64,000 nucleotides of DNA. It comes from Sedimentitalea sp042687825. GTDB taxonomy: Bacteria > Pseudomonadota > Alphaproteobacteria > Rhodobacterales > Rhodobacteraceae. This document shows, piece by piece, positions 1-7,585 of this stretch. Position numbers and translations under genes: made by a program. Each line of letters starts with the position of its first letter. Position 1 is the stretch's first letter. The notes below the pieces were generated by a model that did no database searches, was not told the origin of the DNA, and worked only from the letters and a program-made list of their open reading frames with translations. Location: the NCBI RefSeq assembly GCF_042687825.1, contig NZ_JBHUQE010000009.1, positions 1 through 64,000 of the forward strand, read 5' to 3'.

Positions 1-24
1 GTCGTGAGCAAAATCATCGAGTAA
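1..24 (+). CDS. tuf: Elongation factor Tu, C-terminal end (partial)
   Basis: The first 24 bases read in frame as VVSKIIE followed by TAA, which is the usual C-terminus of EF-Tu, the GTPase that delivers aminoacyl-tRNA to the ribosome. tuf immediately before rpsJ is the standard bacterial order (str operon then S10 operon), which supports the call although only seven residues are visible. Confidence 0.8.
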   Translation, partial: VVSKIIE

Positions 25-46
25 AGCGAACCTTCGGGTTAGACGA

Positions 47-71
47 GGGCCAGCGGATGAGCCGCTGGTCC
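47..71 (+). other. Hairpin between tuf and rpsJ
   Basis: A 10-bp stem (GGGCCAGCGG pairing with CCGCTGGTCC, one G-U pair) closes a 5-base loop. There is no clear T-run after it, so it is a weak terminator or a processing/attenuation structure between tuf and the S10 block. Confidence 0.4.
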
Positions 72-106
72 TCCTATCAACTCCAAAGCCTTGAAAGGCT
101 GACGAA

Positions 107-421
107 ATGCAAAGCCAAAACATTCGCATTCGGCTGAAAGCTTTCGATTACCGCGTGCTGGACGCCAGCACCCAGGAAATCGTCAACACAGCCAAGCGGA
201 CGGGCGCCAATGTACGTGGCCCGATCCCGCTGCCCAACAAGATCGAGAAGTTCACCGTTCTGCGGGGACCTCACGTTGACAAGAAATCCCGCGATCAGTT
301 CGAAATCCGCACCCATAAGCGGCTTTTGGATATCGTCGATCCGACCCCCCAGACCGTGGACGCGCTGATGAAGCTCGACCTGGCTGCTGGTGTGGATGTC
401 GAGATCAAGCTGCAGTCCTGA
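107..421 (+). CDS. rpsJ: 30S ribosomal protein S10
   Basis: Small-subunit protein S10 (104 aa, normal length), part of the 30S head and also the NusE transcription antitermination factor. The N-terminal IRIRLKAFDYRVLD and the motif GPIPLPNKIEKFTVLRGPH are diagnostic. The ATG at 107 follows an AAGG Shine-Dalgarno. First gene of the S10 block, 82 bases after tuf; rplC follows after 17 bases. It is likely co-transcribed with tuf or read from a promoter not obvious in the gap. Confidence 0.98.
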   Translation: MQSQNIRIRLKAFDYRVLDASTQEIVNTAKRTGANVRGPIPLPNKIEKFTVLRGPHVDKKSRDQFEIRTHKRLLDIVDPTPQTVDALMKLDLAAGVDVEIKLQS

Positions 422-438
422 TCGGAGGGTATGAACAG

Positions 439-1167
439 ATGCGCTCTGGTATTATCGCAAAGAAAGTCGGCATGACCCGGCTGTTTTTGGAAGACGGCAA
501 GCAGGTCCCGGTGACGGTTCTGCAGCTGGACAATCTGCAGGTCGTTTCGCAACGCACCGCCGAAAAGGATGGCTATACCGCCGTTCAGCTGGGTGCCGGT
601 TCGGCCAAGGTCAAACGCACCAGCCAGGCCATGCGCGGACATTTCGCCGCCGCCAAGGTCGAGCCCAAACGCAAGGTCGCCGAGTTCCGCGTGAGCGAGG
701 ACAACCTGATCAGCGTTGGCGAGGAGATCTCGGCCGAACATTTCCTGGAAGGCCAGAAAGTCGACGTGTCGGGCACCTCGATCGGTAAGGGCTTTGCCGG
801 TGCCATGAAACGGCACAACTTTGGCGGTCTGCGGGCCAGCCACGGTGTGTCGATCAGCCACCGTTCGCATGGCTCGACCGGCCAGTGTCAGGACCCGGGT
901 AAGGTGTTCAAGGGCAAGAAGATGGCCGGCCACATGGGCGCCGCCCGCGTGACCACGCAGAACCTGGAAGTCGTCAAGACCGATGCCGATCGCGGCCTGG
1001 TGTTCATCAAGGGTGCCGTTCCAGGCTCCAAGGGTGGCTGGGTCACGGTCAAGGACGCGGTAAAGAAAAAGCTGCCCGACGGCGTGCCGTTCCCGGCCGG
1101 TCTGAAAACGGCGGCCAAAACCGAAGCACCTGCGGAAGAAGCTCCCGCGGAAGGTGGTGAAGCATGA
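439..1167 (+). CDS. rplC: 50S ribosomal protein L3
   Basis: Large-subunit protein L3, which nucleates 23S rRNA folding near the peptidyl transferase centre. 242 aa, somewhat longer than the ~210 aa of E. coli because of an Ala/Glu/Pro-rich C-terminal tail (about residues 217-242), a feature common in alphaproteobacteria. Core motifs include GIIAKKVGMTRLF at the N-terminus and the central GKGFAGAMKRHNF and RASHGVS loop, where the PrmB-methylated glutamine (STGQCQDPG) lies. GGAGG precedes the ATG. Its stop overlaps the rplD start (ATGA). Confidence 0.97.
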   Translation: MRSGIIAKKVGMTRLFLEDGKQVPVTVLQLDNLQVVSQRTAEKDGYTAVQLGAGSAKVKRTSQAMRGHFAAAKVEPKRKVAEFRVSEDNLISVGEEISAEHFLEGQKVDVSGTSIGKGFAGAMKRHNFGGLRASHGVSISHRSHGSTGQCQDPGKVFKGKKMAGHMGAARVTTQNLEVVKTDADRGLVFIKGAVPGSKGGWVTVKDAVKKKLPDGVPFPAGLKTAAKTEAPAEEAPAEGGEA

Positions 1168-1781
1168 AACTTGATGTGATCAAACTGGACGGCGCCAAGG
1201 CTGGCGACATCGAGCTGGATGCCGATCTGTTCGGGCTGGAGCCGCGCGCGGACATCCTGCACCGTGTGGTCCGCTGGCAGCGCAACAACGCGCAGGCCGG
1301 TACCCACAAGGTCAAGACCCGGTCCGAGGTCAGCTATTCGACCAAGAAGATCTATCGCCAGAAGGGCACCGGCGGCGCACGCCACGGCGCGCGCTCGGCA
1401 CCGATCTTTCGGGGTGGCGGCGTCTACAAGGGGCCTGTTGTGCGCAGCCACGGCCACGAGCTGACCAAGAAGTTCCGCAAGCTGGGCCTGCGCCACGCGC
1501 TGTCGGCCAAGGCCAAGGCGGGGGAACTGGTCATCATCGACGAGGCCGCCGCTGAGGGCAAGACCGGCGCTCTGGCCAAGCAGGTCGCGAGCCTGGGCTG
1601 GAAACGCGCGCTGATCATCGATGGCGCCGCCGTCAACGAAGGCTTTGCCAAGGCCGCCCGCAACATCGAAGGTCTGGACATCCTGCCGACGATGGGCGCA
1701 AACGTATACGACATCCTCAAGCGTGACACCCTGGTGATCACCAAGGCGGGCGTCGAAGCACTGGAGGCTCGGTTGAAATGA
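1164..1781 (+). CDS. rplD: 50S ribosomal protein L4
   Basis: Large-subunit protein L4 (205 aa), which lines the exit tunnel; in E. coli it also autoregulates the S10 operon. The extended tunnel loop is visible in the stretch QKGTGGARHGARSAPIFRGGG. The start overlaps the rplC stop by 4 bases and the stop overlaps the rplW start by 4 bases, so the three are translationally coupled. No S10-type leader structure recognisable to me precedes the block, so L4 autocontrol here is uncertain. Confidence 0.97.
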   Translation: MKLDVIKLDGAKAGDIELDADLFGLEPRADILHRVVRWQRNNAQAGTHKVKTRSEVSYSTKKIYRQKGTGGARHGARSAPIFRGGGVYKGPVVRSHGHELTKKFRKLGLRHALSAKAKAGELVIIDEAAAEGKTGALAKQVASLGWKRALIIDGAAVNEGFAKAARNIEGLDILPTMGANVYDILKRDTLVITKAGVEALEARLK

Positions 1782-2074
1782 GCGCGAAGGCAGAACATTA
1801 CGACGTGATCCGCAAGCCGATCATCACCGAAAAGGCCACCATGGCGTCCGAGAACGGCGCGGTGGTGTTCGAAGTGGCGATGGACAGCAACAAGCCGCAG
1901 ATCAAGGAAGCCGTCGAATCCCTGTTCGGCGTCAAGGTCAAGGCGGTCAACACCACGATCACCAAGGGCAAGGCGAAACGTTTCCGCGGCCAGCTGGGCA
2001 AGCGCAAAGACGTCAAAAAGGCCTATGTGACCCTGGAAGAGGGCAACACGATCGACGTGACCACCGGACTCTGA
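1778..2074 (+). CDS. rplW: 50S ribosomal protein L23
   Basis: Large-subunit protein L23 (98 aa), located at the tunnel exit and the docking site for trigger factor and SRP. It begins with the conserved YDVIRKPIITEKAT motif and includes VKAVNTTITKGKAKRFRG. The ATG overlaps the rplD stop. This is the last gene of the first block: a strong terminator follows 26 bases after the stop, whereas in most bacteria rplB would follow directly. Confidence 0.97.
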   Translation: MSAKAEHYDVIRKPIITEKATMASENGAVVFEVAMDSNKPQIKEAVESLFGVKVKAVNTTITKGKAKRFRGQLGKRKDVKKAYVTLEEGNTIDVTTGL

Positions 2075-2100
2075 TCCGCGTTAGGTACCGACATCAGGGA

Positions 2101-2132
2101 AACCCCGGCCTGGCAACAGACCGGGGTTTTTC
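2101..2132 (+). terminator. Rho-independent terminator after rplW
   Basis: AACCCCGG and CCGGGGTT form a perfect stem around a short loop, followed by TTTTTC. It separates rpsJ-rplC-rplD-rplW from rplB and also lies between convergent genes (the phasin-like gene ends at 2157 on the other strand). Confidence 0.85.
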
Positions 2133-2156
2133 ATTTGCTCAAGCTGCGAATGCCGT

Positions 2157-2483
2157 TCAAAGCGGAATGTCGTCGTAATCCCGGGCGGTGCCCGCCGTTT
2201 TGGACATGATCCGGAACATGCGGTTCGCTTCCTCGGTATATTGCGCGATGGCCGTTTGGTAGAATTCCGTTTGCACCTGCAGCAATTCCATCGGGGTCTT
2301 GCAAGCCATCATGGCCTGCTGTGTTTCCAGGTCCTTCTGCAGCCGTTCCTTCACAAAACGGGCGCTTTCCGTCATGATGTCCTGCCATGTCTCGGCAGCC
2401 ATAGGATTGACCGCCAACATCGCGCCGGTGAGTGCCGCTGTATCGGCGTCAGCCTTGTCGCGGCGTTGCTTGGATCGTGCCAT
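2157..2483 (-). CDS. Phasin family protein (PHA granule-associated)
   Basis: A 108-aa mostly helical protein resembling phasins, small amphipathic proteins that coat polyhydroxyalkanoate granules. Visible features are a basic N-terminus (MARSKQRRDK), then helices with the phasin-like pattern WQDIMTESARFVKERLQKDLETQQAMM and LLQVQTEFYQTAIAQYTEEANRM. The reading frame is open further upstream, but the ATG at 2483 is preceded by AGGAAGG at good spacing, while the upstream part is low-complexity and unlike protein. It sits antisense inside the ribosomal protein cluster, convergent with rplW. Family assignment is from pattern recognition, not a search. Confidence 0.7.
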   Translation of the reverse strand: MARSKQRRDKADADTAALTGAMLAVNPMAAETWQDIMTESARFVKERLQKDLETQQAMMACKTPMELLQVQTEFYQTAIAQYTEEANRMFRIMSKTAGTARDYDDIPL

Positions 2484-3069
2484 AGGGTTGTGCCTTCCTG
2501 ATTTTCTGTGGTCTGATGTCGGGATCGCGCATGCGACCCCCAAAGGAATCGTACCATCCGCATGACAGCCCGGCATTGATTTGGATCGTACCGAGTCGAA
2601 ATTCGTCGTCCGCTGAGTCACGGCGGGCTGCCCGGAGGAAGATGGGACGGGCCGTCAGGGCGCGGTTGCGTGCCTGGATCAGGGGTGTGCCGCGCCTGCC
2701 GGGAACAGCGACGATGACACCGGCGCTTTCAACCTCTTCGCGGCGCCGTAAGCGGTCGGTCAACGGGTCCCCTTTTGGCAGGCTGCACGCGATGCTTTGG
2801 CAAGGGGCTGAATTATTGCACCCAGAACCGAGTTCTGCCCCGTCTGCCCGACAGTCGGAGGGAGTGGCGTCCAGTGGAGAGCCGTTGCGTAAATTTCGAA
2901 AAACATGTGTGAAAATGCCGATGGCTTGATGCCGGCCTCTGACGGCTTGTTCTGCCAGCCCGATGGCAGGCGCGGTCAGGAACTGGCTGTCGCTGGTCGT
3001 TATGTTAACCTGTCGCGAGGTCGTCTGCTATGGCAGGACGGTGGCATTGGTTCAGGTATGCTGGCCCAC
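2484..3069. other. Gene-free stretch upstream of the rplB promoter
   Basis: About 590 bases with no convincing coding region on either strand; the open frames here (for example 2516-2929 plus strand) have low-complexity Arg/Ser/Pro-rich translations and no ribosome binding site. It must hold the promoter of the divergent phasin-like gene, but I could not pick a clear -35/-10 pair. Confidence 0.5.
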
Positions 3070-3098
3070 TTGACCCCATCTTTGCCTTCCCCTATCAA
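3070..3098 (+). promoter_or_regulatory. Probable promoter for the rplB-rplP block
   Basis: TTGACC (3070-3075), a 17-base C-rich spacer ending in CCCC, then TATCAA (3093-3098). The -35 matches the sigma-70 consensus at 5 of 6 positions. It closely resembles the promoter at 7586-7614 before rpmC. Transcription would start near 3105, giving an untranslated leader of about 175 bases before rplB. Confidence 0.6.
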
Positions 3099-3111
3099 CC
3101 CCTTCAACAAG

Positions 3112-3137
3112 GCCCCGGATTCGTCCGGGGCTTTGCT
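3112..3137 (+). terminator. UUCG-loop hairpin in the rplB leader (terminator-like)
   Basis: GCCCCGGA / TCCGGGGC form a perfect 8-bp stem closed by TTCG, followed by a weak T-rich tail (TTTGCTGTT). It could end transcripts coming from upstream, or be a 5' stabilising or attenuating hairpin in the rplB leader, since it begins only about 7 bases after the predicted start site. Confidence 0.55.
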
Positions 3138-3279
3138 GTTGTTCGCAAGAACTCTCGAGTCGGGGACCTTCGGGGCCCTTTACCACTGGCACCTCATGCA
3201 GGTTTCACCGAAACCAGCGGCAGGGCCGCAAACATAGCGGGGCGCAAAGTCCCGCACTGCTAAACGGAAGACAGAAAGC

Positions 3280-4122
3280 ATGGCACTCAAGTCGTACAAG
3301 CCGACGACGCCGGGCCAGCGTGGGCTGGTTCTGATCGACCGTTCGGAGCTTTGGAAAGGACGTCCGGTCAAATCTCTCACAGAGGGTTTGACCAAGCATG
3401 GCGGCCGGAACAACACCGGACGGATCACGATGCGCCGCAAGGGCGGCGGGGCGAAACGCCTCTATCGGATCGTCGATTTCAAACGGAACAAGATGGACGT
3501 GGCGGCGACGGTCGAACGGATCGAATACGACCCGAACCGGACCGCCTTTATTGCCCTGGTCAAATATGCCGATGGCGAGCAGGCCTATATCCTGGCGCCG
3601 CAGCGTCTGGCCGTCGGCGATCAGGTGATCGCCAGCGCCAAGGCCGACATCAAGCCCGGTAACGCGATGCCGTTCTCGGGCATGCCGATCGGTACCATCG
3701 TGCACAATATCGAGATGAAGCCCGGCAAGGGCGGCCAGATCGCGCGCGCGGCGGGCACCTATGCCCAGTTCGTCGGTCGCGATGGCGGCTATGCCCAGAT
3801 CCGCCTGTCCTCGGGCGAACTGCGCCTGGTGCGTCAGGAATGCCTGGCGACTGTCGGTGCCGTGTCCAACCCGGACAACAGCAACCAGAATTTCGGCAAG
3901 GCCGGCCGCATGCGCCACAAGGGTGTTCGCCCCTCGGTGCGTGGTGTCGTGATGAACCCGATCGACCACCCGCATGGCGGTGGCGAAGGCCGCACCTCGG
4001 GTGGCCGTCACCCGGTGACCCCCTGGGGCAAGCCGACAAAGGGTGCCCGCACCCGGAACAAGAACAAAGCGTCCAGCAAGCTGATCGTCCGCTCGCGGCA
4101 CGCCAAGAAGAAGGGACGCTGA
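3280..4122 (+). CDS. rplB: 50S ribosomal protein L2
   Basis: L2 (280 aa), one of the most conserved large-subunit proteins, needed for subunit association and peptidyl transfer. Motifs include ALKSYKPTTPGQRG at the N-terminus, GGRNNTGRITMRRKGGG, and the C-terminal VMNPIDHPHGGGEGRTSGGRHP with the histidine implicated near the active centre. ATG at 3280 after an AAGACAGAAAG leader. First gene of the second ribosomal block; rpsS follows after 3 bases. Confidence 0.98.
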   Translation: MALKSYKPTTPGQRGLVLIDRSELWKGRPVKSLTEGLTKHGGRNNTGRITMRRKGGGAKRLYRIVDFKRNKMDVAATVERIEYDPNRTAFIALVKYADGEQAYILAPQRLAVGDQVIASAKADIKPGNAMPFSGMPIGTIVHNIEMKPGKGGQIARAAGTYAQFVGRDGGYAQIRLSSGELRLVRQECLATVGAVSNPDNSNQNFGKAGRMRHKGVRPSVRGVVMNPIDHPHGGGEGRTSGGRHPVTPWGKPTKGARTRNKNKASSKLIVRSRHAKKKGR

Positions 4123-4125
4123 TAG

Positions 4126-4404
4126 ATGTCTCGCTCTGTTTGGAAAGGTCCTTTTGTCGACGCCTATGTGTTGAAAAAGGCCGAGGCGGCCCGCGAAAGC
4201 GGTCGCAACGAAGTCATCAAGATCTGGTCGCGCCGCTCGACGATCCTGCCCCAGTTCGTGGGCCTGACGTTTGGCGTCTACAACGGCAAGAAACATATCC
4301 CCGTCAACGTCTCTGAGGACATGATCGGTCAGAAGTTCGGCGAATACAGCCCGACCCGCACCTATTATGGCCATGCCGCAGACAAAAAAGCGAAGCGGAA
4401 ATAA
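4126..4404 (+). CDS. rpsS: 30S ribosomal protein S19
   Basis: S19 (92 aa), a head protein of the 30S subunit that contacts S13 and the A-site tRNA region. Starts SRSVWKGPFVDAYVLKKAE and contains WSRRSTILPQFVGLTFGVYNGKKHIPV and GEYSPTRTY, all diagnostic. Sits 3 bases after rplB and 3 bases before rplV. Confidence 0.98.
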   Translation: MSRSVWKGPFVDAYVLKKAEAARESGRNEVIKIWSRRSTILPQFVGLTFGVYNGKKHIPVNVSEDMIGQKFGEYSPTRTYYGHAADKKAKRK

Positions 4405-4407
4405 GTC

Positions 4408-4788
4408 ATGGGCAAGGAAAAGAACCCCCGCCGCGTGGCCGACAACGAAGCGATGGCAAAGCTGCGCATGCTTCGCACGTCCCCGCAGAAACTGAACCTG
4501 GTCGCGGCGATGATCCGCGGCAAGAAGGTCGAACGGGCGCTGACCGATCTGACCTTCAGCAACAAGCGGATCGCCGAGGACGTGAAGAAATGCCTTCAGT
4601 CCGCGATTGCCAATGCCGAAAACAACCACAACCTGGACGTCGATGAACTGATCGTCGCCGAGGCCTATGTCGGCAAGAACATGACGCTGAAGCGCGGACG
4701 CCCCCGGGCGCGCGGCCGGTTCGGCAAGATCATGAAGCCGTTCTCGGAACTGACCATCAAAGTGCGCCAAGTTGAGGAGCAAGCCTAA
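4408..4788 (+). CDS. rplV: 50S ribosomal protein L22
   Basis: L22 (126 aa), which lines the exit tunnel together with L4 and is where some macrolide resistance mutations fall. Shows LRTSPQKLNLVAAMIRGKKVERAL and the beta-hairpin MTLKRGRPRARGRFGKIMKPFSELTIKV. Its stop codon shares one base with the rpsC start (TAATG). Confidence 0.97.
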   Translation: MGKEKNPRRVADNEAMAKLRMLRTSPQKLNLVAAMIRGKKVERALTDLTFSNKRIAEDVKKCLQSAIANAENNHNLDVDELIVAEAYVGKNMTLKRGRPRARGRFGKIMKPFSELTIKVRQVEEQA

Positions 4789-5495
4789 TGGGTAACAAAG
4801 TCAATCCGATTGGCATGCGCCTGCAGGTGAACCGCACCTGGGACAGCCGCTGGTACGCCGACACCAAGGACTACGGGAACCTTCTGCTGGAAGACCTGAA
4901 AATCCGCGATTTCGTCAAGGACGAGTGCAAGCAGGCCGGCATCAGCCGGGTGATCATCGAACGCCCGCACAAAAAGTGCCGGGTGACGATCCACACGGCG
5001 CGGCCGGGGGTCATCATTGGCAAGAAAGGCGCGGATATCGAAACCCTGCGCAAGAAGATCGCCAACATGACCGACAGCGAGCTGCACCTGAACATCGTCG
5101 AGGTCCGCAAGCCGGAACTGGACGCGGCTCTGGTCGGCGAGTCCATCGCACAGCAGCTGGAACGCCGGGTGTCCTTCCGTCGCGCCATGAAGCGGGCGGT
5201 TCAGAATGCCATGCGCATGGGGGCCCTGGGTATCCGGGTCAACCTGGCGGGTCGTCTGGGCGGTGCCGAGATCGCTCGGACCGAATGGTATCGCGAAGGT
5301 CGGGTGCCGCTGCATACGCTGCGCGCCGACATCGATTACGCACACGTAGAAGCCAAGACGGCTTATGGCATCATCGGGATCAAGACCTGGATCTTCAAAG
5401 GTGAGATCATGGAGCATGACCCGGCCGCGCGTGACCGTAAAGCACAGGAACTCCAGGACGGTCCGGCACCTCGCGGTGCAGGCGGTCGTCGCTAA
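4788..5495 (+). CDS. rpsC: 30S ribosomal protein S3
   Basis: S3 (235 aa), at the mRNA entry channel and part of the ribosomal helicase. N-terminal [21 protein letters not shown] and the KH-domain signature [15 protein letters not shown] are present, followed by the C-terminal domain with [37 protein letters not shown]-like sequence. The C-terminal tail is short and polar. Start shares a base with the rplV stop, implying coupled translation. Confidence 0.97.
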   Translation: [235 protein letters not shown]

Positions 5496-5507
5496 GGAGA
5501 CGAAACA

Positions 5508-5921
5508 ATGCTTCAACCAAAGCGTACAAAATTCCGCAAACAGCACAAGGGCCGCATCAAGGGCCTGGCTAAGGGCGGTTCCGATCTGAACTTTGGCACC
5601 TACGGTCTCAAGGCTCTGCAGCCCGAGCGCGTCACGGCCCGCCAGATCGAAGCGGCGCGTCGTGCGATGACCCGCCATATGAAACGTCAGGGCCGCGTCT
5701 GGATCCGGATCTTTCCGGACCTGCCGGTCACGTCCAAACCCACCGAAGTGCGGATGGGCAAGGGTAAGGGCTCGGTCGATTTCTGGGCCGCCAAGGTCAA
5801 GCCGGGCCGGGTGATGTTCGAGATCGACGGCGTCAATGACGACGTCGCCCGCGAGGCTCTGCGCCTGGCGGCGATGAAGCTGCCCATCAAGACCCGCATC
5901 GTGGTCCGCGAGGACTGGTGA
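5508..5921 (+). CDS. rplP: 50S ribosomal protein L16
   Basis: L16 (137 aa), which positions tRNA in the A and P sites. N-terminus MLQPKRTKFRKQHKGR and the central GRVWIRIFPDLPVTSKP and GKGKGSVDFW motifs are typical. AAGGAG precedes the ATG. It is the last gene of the second block; in most bacteria rpmC follows within a few bases, but here a terminator and about 1.8 kb of other genes intervene. Confidence 0.97.
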   Translation: MLQPKRTKFRKQHKGRIKGLAKGGSDLNFGTYGLKALQPERVTARQIEAARRAMTRHMKRQGRVWIRIFPDLPVTSKPTEVRMGKGKGSVDFWAAKVKPGRVMFEIDGVNDDVAREALRLAAMKLPIKTRIVVREDW

Positions 5922-5952
5922 CACCGGTCTGTGACACCGACAATGCATTGCA

Positions 5953-5984
5953 AAGCCCTGCCGGAAACGGCGGGGCTTTTTCGT
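5953..5984 (+). terminator. Rho-independent terminator after rplP
   Basis: AAAGCCCTGCC pairs with GGCGGGGCTTTTT (one mismatch-tolerant stem) around a GGAAAC loop, with a T-run of five. It ends the rplB-rplP block. Confidence 0.85.
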
Positions 5985-6132
5985 TTCAGGCATCCCTTGT
6001 TGCTGCAATAGGGGCGATCGTACTAGGCTGGATCGGGCAACGCCCGTGAATATGGATGGCCACAGGCAGGCAAAACCTCAACCCGGCGCAGACCAAACAA
6101 CCGGCCCGCGCTCTGCAGTTCGGAGTCCAGAC

Positions 6133-6480
6133 ATGACATATCGCTTTCGCCTCGCTGCCCTTGTACTTTTTGCCTCTACACTGGCCGTTTCCGCCGAGGA
6201 AACCGGCCCTGTCACCGCCGTGATTTCACACCCGGTGGCGGATTATGAGACCTGGCGAAAAACCTATGACGCATGGGCGCCCATGCGCGAAGCGGCCGGC
6301 ATGACCAGCGCGCGGGTGCTGCACGGGCCGGATGACCCCAACATGATCGTGCTGGTGCACGAATTCGCGTCGCTGGACCAGGCAAGGGCTTTGTTTGAGT
6401 CTGCCGAGTTGAAGGTGGCCATGAAGGATGCGGGCGTGTTGGCGCCCCCGACGATCACATTTGGTATTCCCGCAGACTGA
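6133..6480 (+). CDS. Secreted antibiotic-biosynthesis-monooxygenase-like protein
   Basis: A 115-aa protein with a clear signal peptide (MTYRFRLAALVLFASTLAVSA, cleavage near residue 21) followed by a single ferredoxin-like (dimeric alpha/beta barrel) domain: VTAVISHPVADYETWRKTYDAW, then HGPDDPNMIVLVHEFASLDQARALFES. This pattern resembles ABM/EthD-type domains. Substrate unknown. The frame is open upstream to 6046, but the signal peptide sets the start at 6133. It probably acts in the periplasm. It lies between two ribosomal protein blocks, in the same direction as the following oxygenase-like gene. Confidence 0.6.
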   Translation: MTYRFRLAALVLFASTLAVSAEETGPVTAVISHPVADYETWRKTYDAWAPMREAAGMTSARVLHGPDDPNMIVLVHEFASLDQARALFESAELKVAMKDAGVLAPPTITFGIPAD

Positions 6481-6559
6481 AAGGCCGGAACAGCAGCTTG
6501 ATTGGCGGGAAAAATGAAATGCCATCGCCATGTGTCCAAGGCTGTTGTATGTCCGCCCC

Positions 6560-7180
6560 ATGTCTCAGATCGAATCCCTATTCGTCACCCGTCTTTACCG
6601 TGCGGCCCTGTCTGAACACGCACCGGCCATCGATGCGGCGGAGCTTGAAACCTCGTGTTATTCGATCGCCGAGGATGACGAGGCCGGGCAGGACTGGTGC
6701 GAGGAGAACGGCTATCCCGGCTATACCAGCTATGCTTCGCTGACCGATCTGCCCTGGCGGTTTCCGATCTTTACCGATCTGGTCAAGGTGCTGGACCAGC
6801 ACGTCGCCGCCTTTGCCGCAGATCTGCAGTTCGATCTGGATGGCCGGGAATTGAAGCTCGAGGATATCTGGATCAACATCCTGCCCGAGGGCGGCATGCA
6901 CGCCAGCCACATCCACCCGCATTCGGTGATCAGCGGCACGACCTATGTCTCGATGCCAGGCGGCGCCAGTGCGCTGAAGCTGGAGGACCCGCGTTCGGCC
7001 CGGATGATGGCGGCACCCACGCGGATCAAGGATGCCCGGCGCGAGTTGCAGCCATTCATCTATGTCAAGCCGGTGGTGGGCGAAGTTATGCTATGGGAAA
7101 GCTGGCTGCGCCACGAAGTGCCGATGAACATGGCCGAGGAGGAGCGGATTTCGGTGAGTTTTAACTACAAGTGGGAGTGA
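6560..7180 (+). CDS. TIGR02466-type putative 2OG-Fe(II) oxygenase
   Basis: 206-aa protein resembling the conserved TIGR02466 family, a predicted 2-oxoglutarate/iron-dependent oxygenase of unknown substrate. Seen: LEDIWINILPEGGMHASHIHPHSVISGTTYVSMPG (histidines at 114, 117, 119, 121 could supply the iron ligands), a later WLRHEVPMN with a distal histidine, and RISVSFNYKWE at the C-terminus with an arginine that could bind 2-oxoglutarate. The start MSQIES at 6560 is preferred over 6530 because the extra residues look non-coding; no strong ribosome binding site decides it. The 3' end overlaps the opposite-strand gene by 16 bases. Confidence 0.6.
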   Translation: MSQIESLFVTRLYRAALSEHAPAIDAAELETSCYSIAEDDEAGQDWCEENGYPGYTSYASLTDLPWRFPIFTDLVKVLDQHVAAFAADLQFDLDGRELKLEDIWINILPEGGMHASHIHPHSVISGTTYVSMPGGASALKLEDPRSARMMAAPTRIKDARRELQPFIYVKPVVGEVMLWESWLRHEVPMNMAEEERISVSFNYKWE

Positions 7181-7476
7181 GGTCGCGATTCCTTTTGATC
7201 GAAAAGGTCGTCCATTCCCTCAGGGCGTTTCTTAGAGAGGTTTCGTCCCAACGTGAAGCAAGGATGTAACGTGCCCAGATAGGAAAGGCCGGCTTCGAAG
7301 TGAGCCCATCCGCCGTTCTTGTTACGTATAGTGTCGATACGTGCCCCACAGTGAGGGCATTTATTGCCGCTACCCGATTTTTTTCCAACTTCGTTGGGGC
7401 GCCAGTAGTGGCCTGCTGGAACATATACCAACTTGCCATTTCGGTAGTATGAGTAGCTTTTTCGTCTTTTCCACAT
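7165..7476 (-). CDS. Small zinc-ribbon-like protein of unknown function
   Basis: 103 aa, basic and aromatic N-terminus (MWKRRKSYSYY), then a CPHC knuckle at residues 40-43 and an HPC at 71-73 that may complete a zinc site, with NGGWAHFE between; C-terminal KKRPEGMDDLFDQ. I recall this general layout (CPxCG ... NGG ... HPC ... DLF) from uncharacterised small proteins of diverse bacteria, but no function is known to me. The gene and its upstream 80 bases are clearly AT-richer than the surroundings, suggesting transfer. A second frame (7161-7439) is also open but has no such motifs. Confidence 0.6.
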   Translation of the reverse strand: MWKRRKSYSYYRNGKLVYVPAGHYWRPNEVGKKSGSGNKCPHCGARIDTIRNKNGGWAHFEAGLSYLGTLHPCFTLGRNLSKKRPEGMDDLFDQKESRPHSHL

Positions 7477-7517
7477 CGCTTTCTACGTTTCAGAAGGGAA
7501 GGTTTTCAATCGCTTTA

Positions 7518-7546
7518 TTACTAACAGCTTGCAACTACACCTTCAA
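7518..7546 (-). promoter_or_regulatory. Possible promoter of the zinc-ribbon gene
   Basis: On the minus strand TTGAAG (7546-7541), 17 bases, then TAGTAA (7523-7518), ending 41 bases before the ATG at 7476. The element lies in AT-rich sequence, so chance matches are more likely. Confidence 0.35.
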
Positions 7547-7585
7547 CGGAACCGATGGTCGGGTGTGAGAGAGGCGAACTTTCCC

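Noticed and set aside
2516..2929. 137-codon plus-strand frame between the phasin-like gene and rplB
   Set aside because: Low-complexity Arg/Ser/Pro translation, no ribosome binding site, overlaps the phasin promoter area.
3205..4782. 525-codon open frame on the minus strand opposite rplB-rplV
   Set aside because: Shadow of the well-supported ribosomal genes; translation is His/Arg/Ala-rich with no motifs.
7161..7439. Alternative frame of 92 codons over the zinc-ribbon gene
   Set aside because: Lacks the CPHC/HPC motifs and start context of the 103-aa frame.
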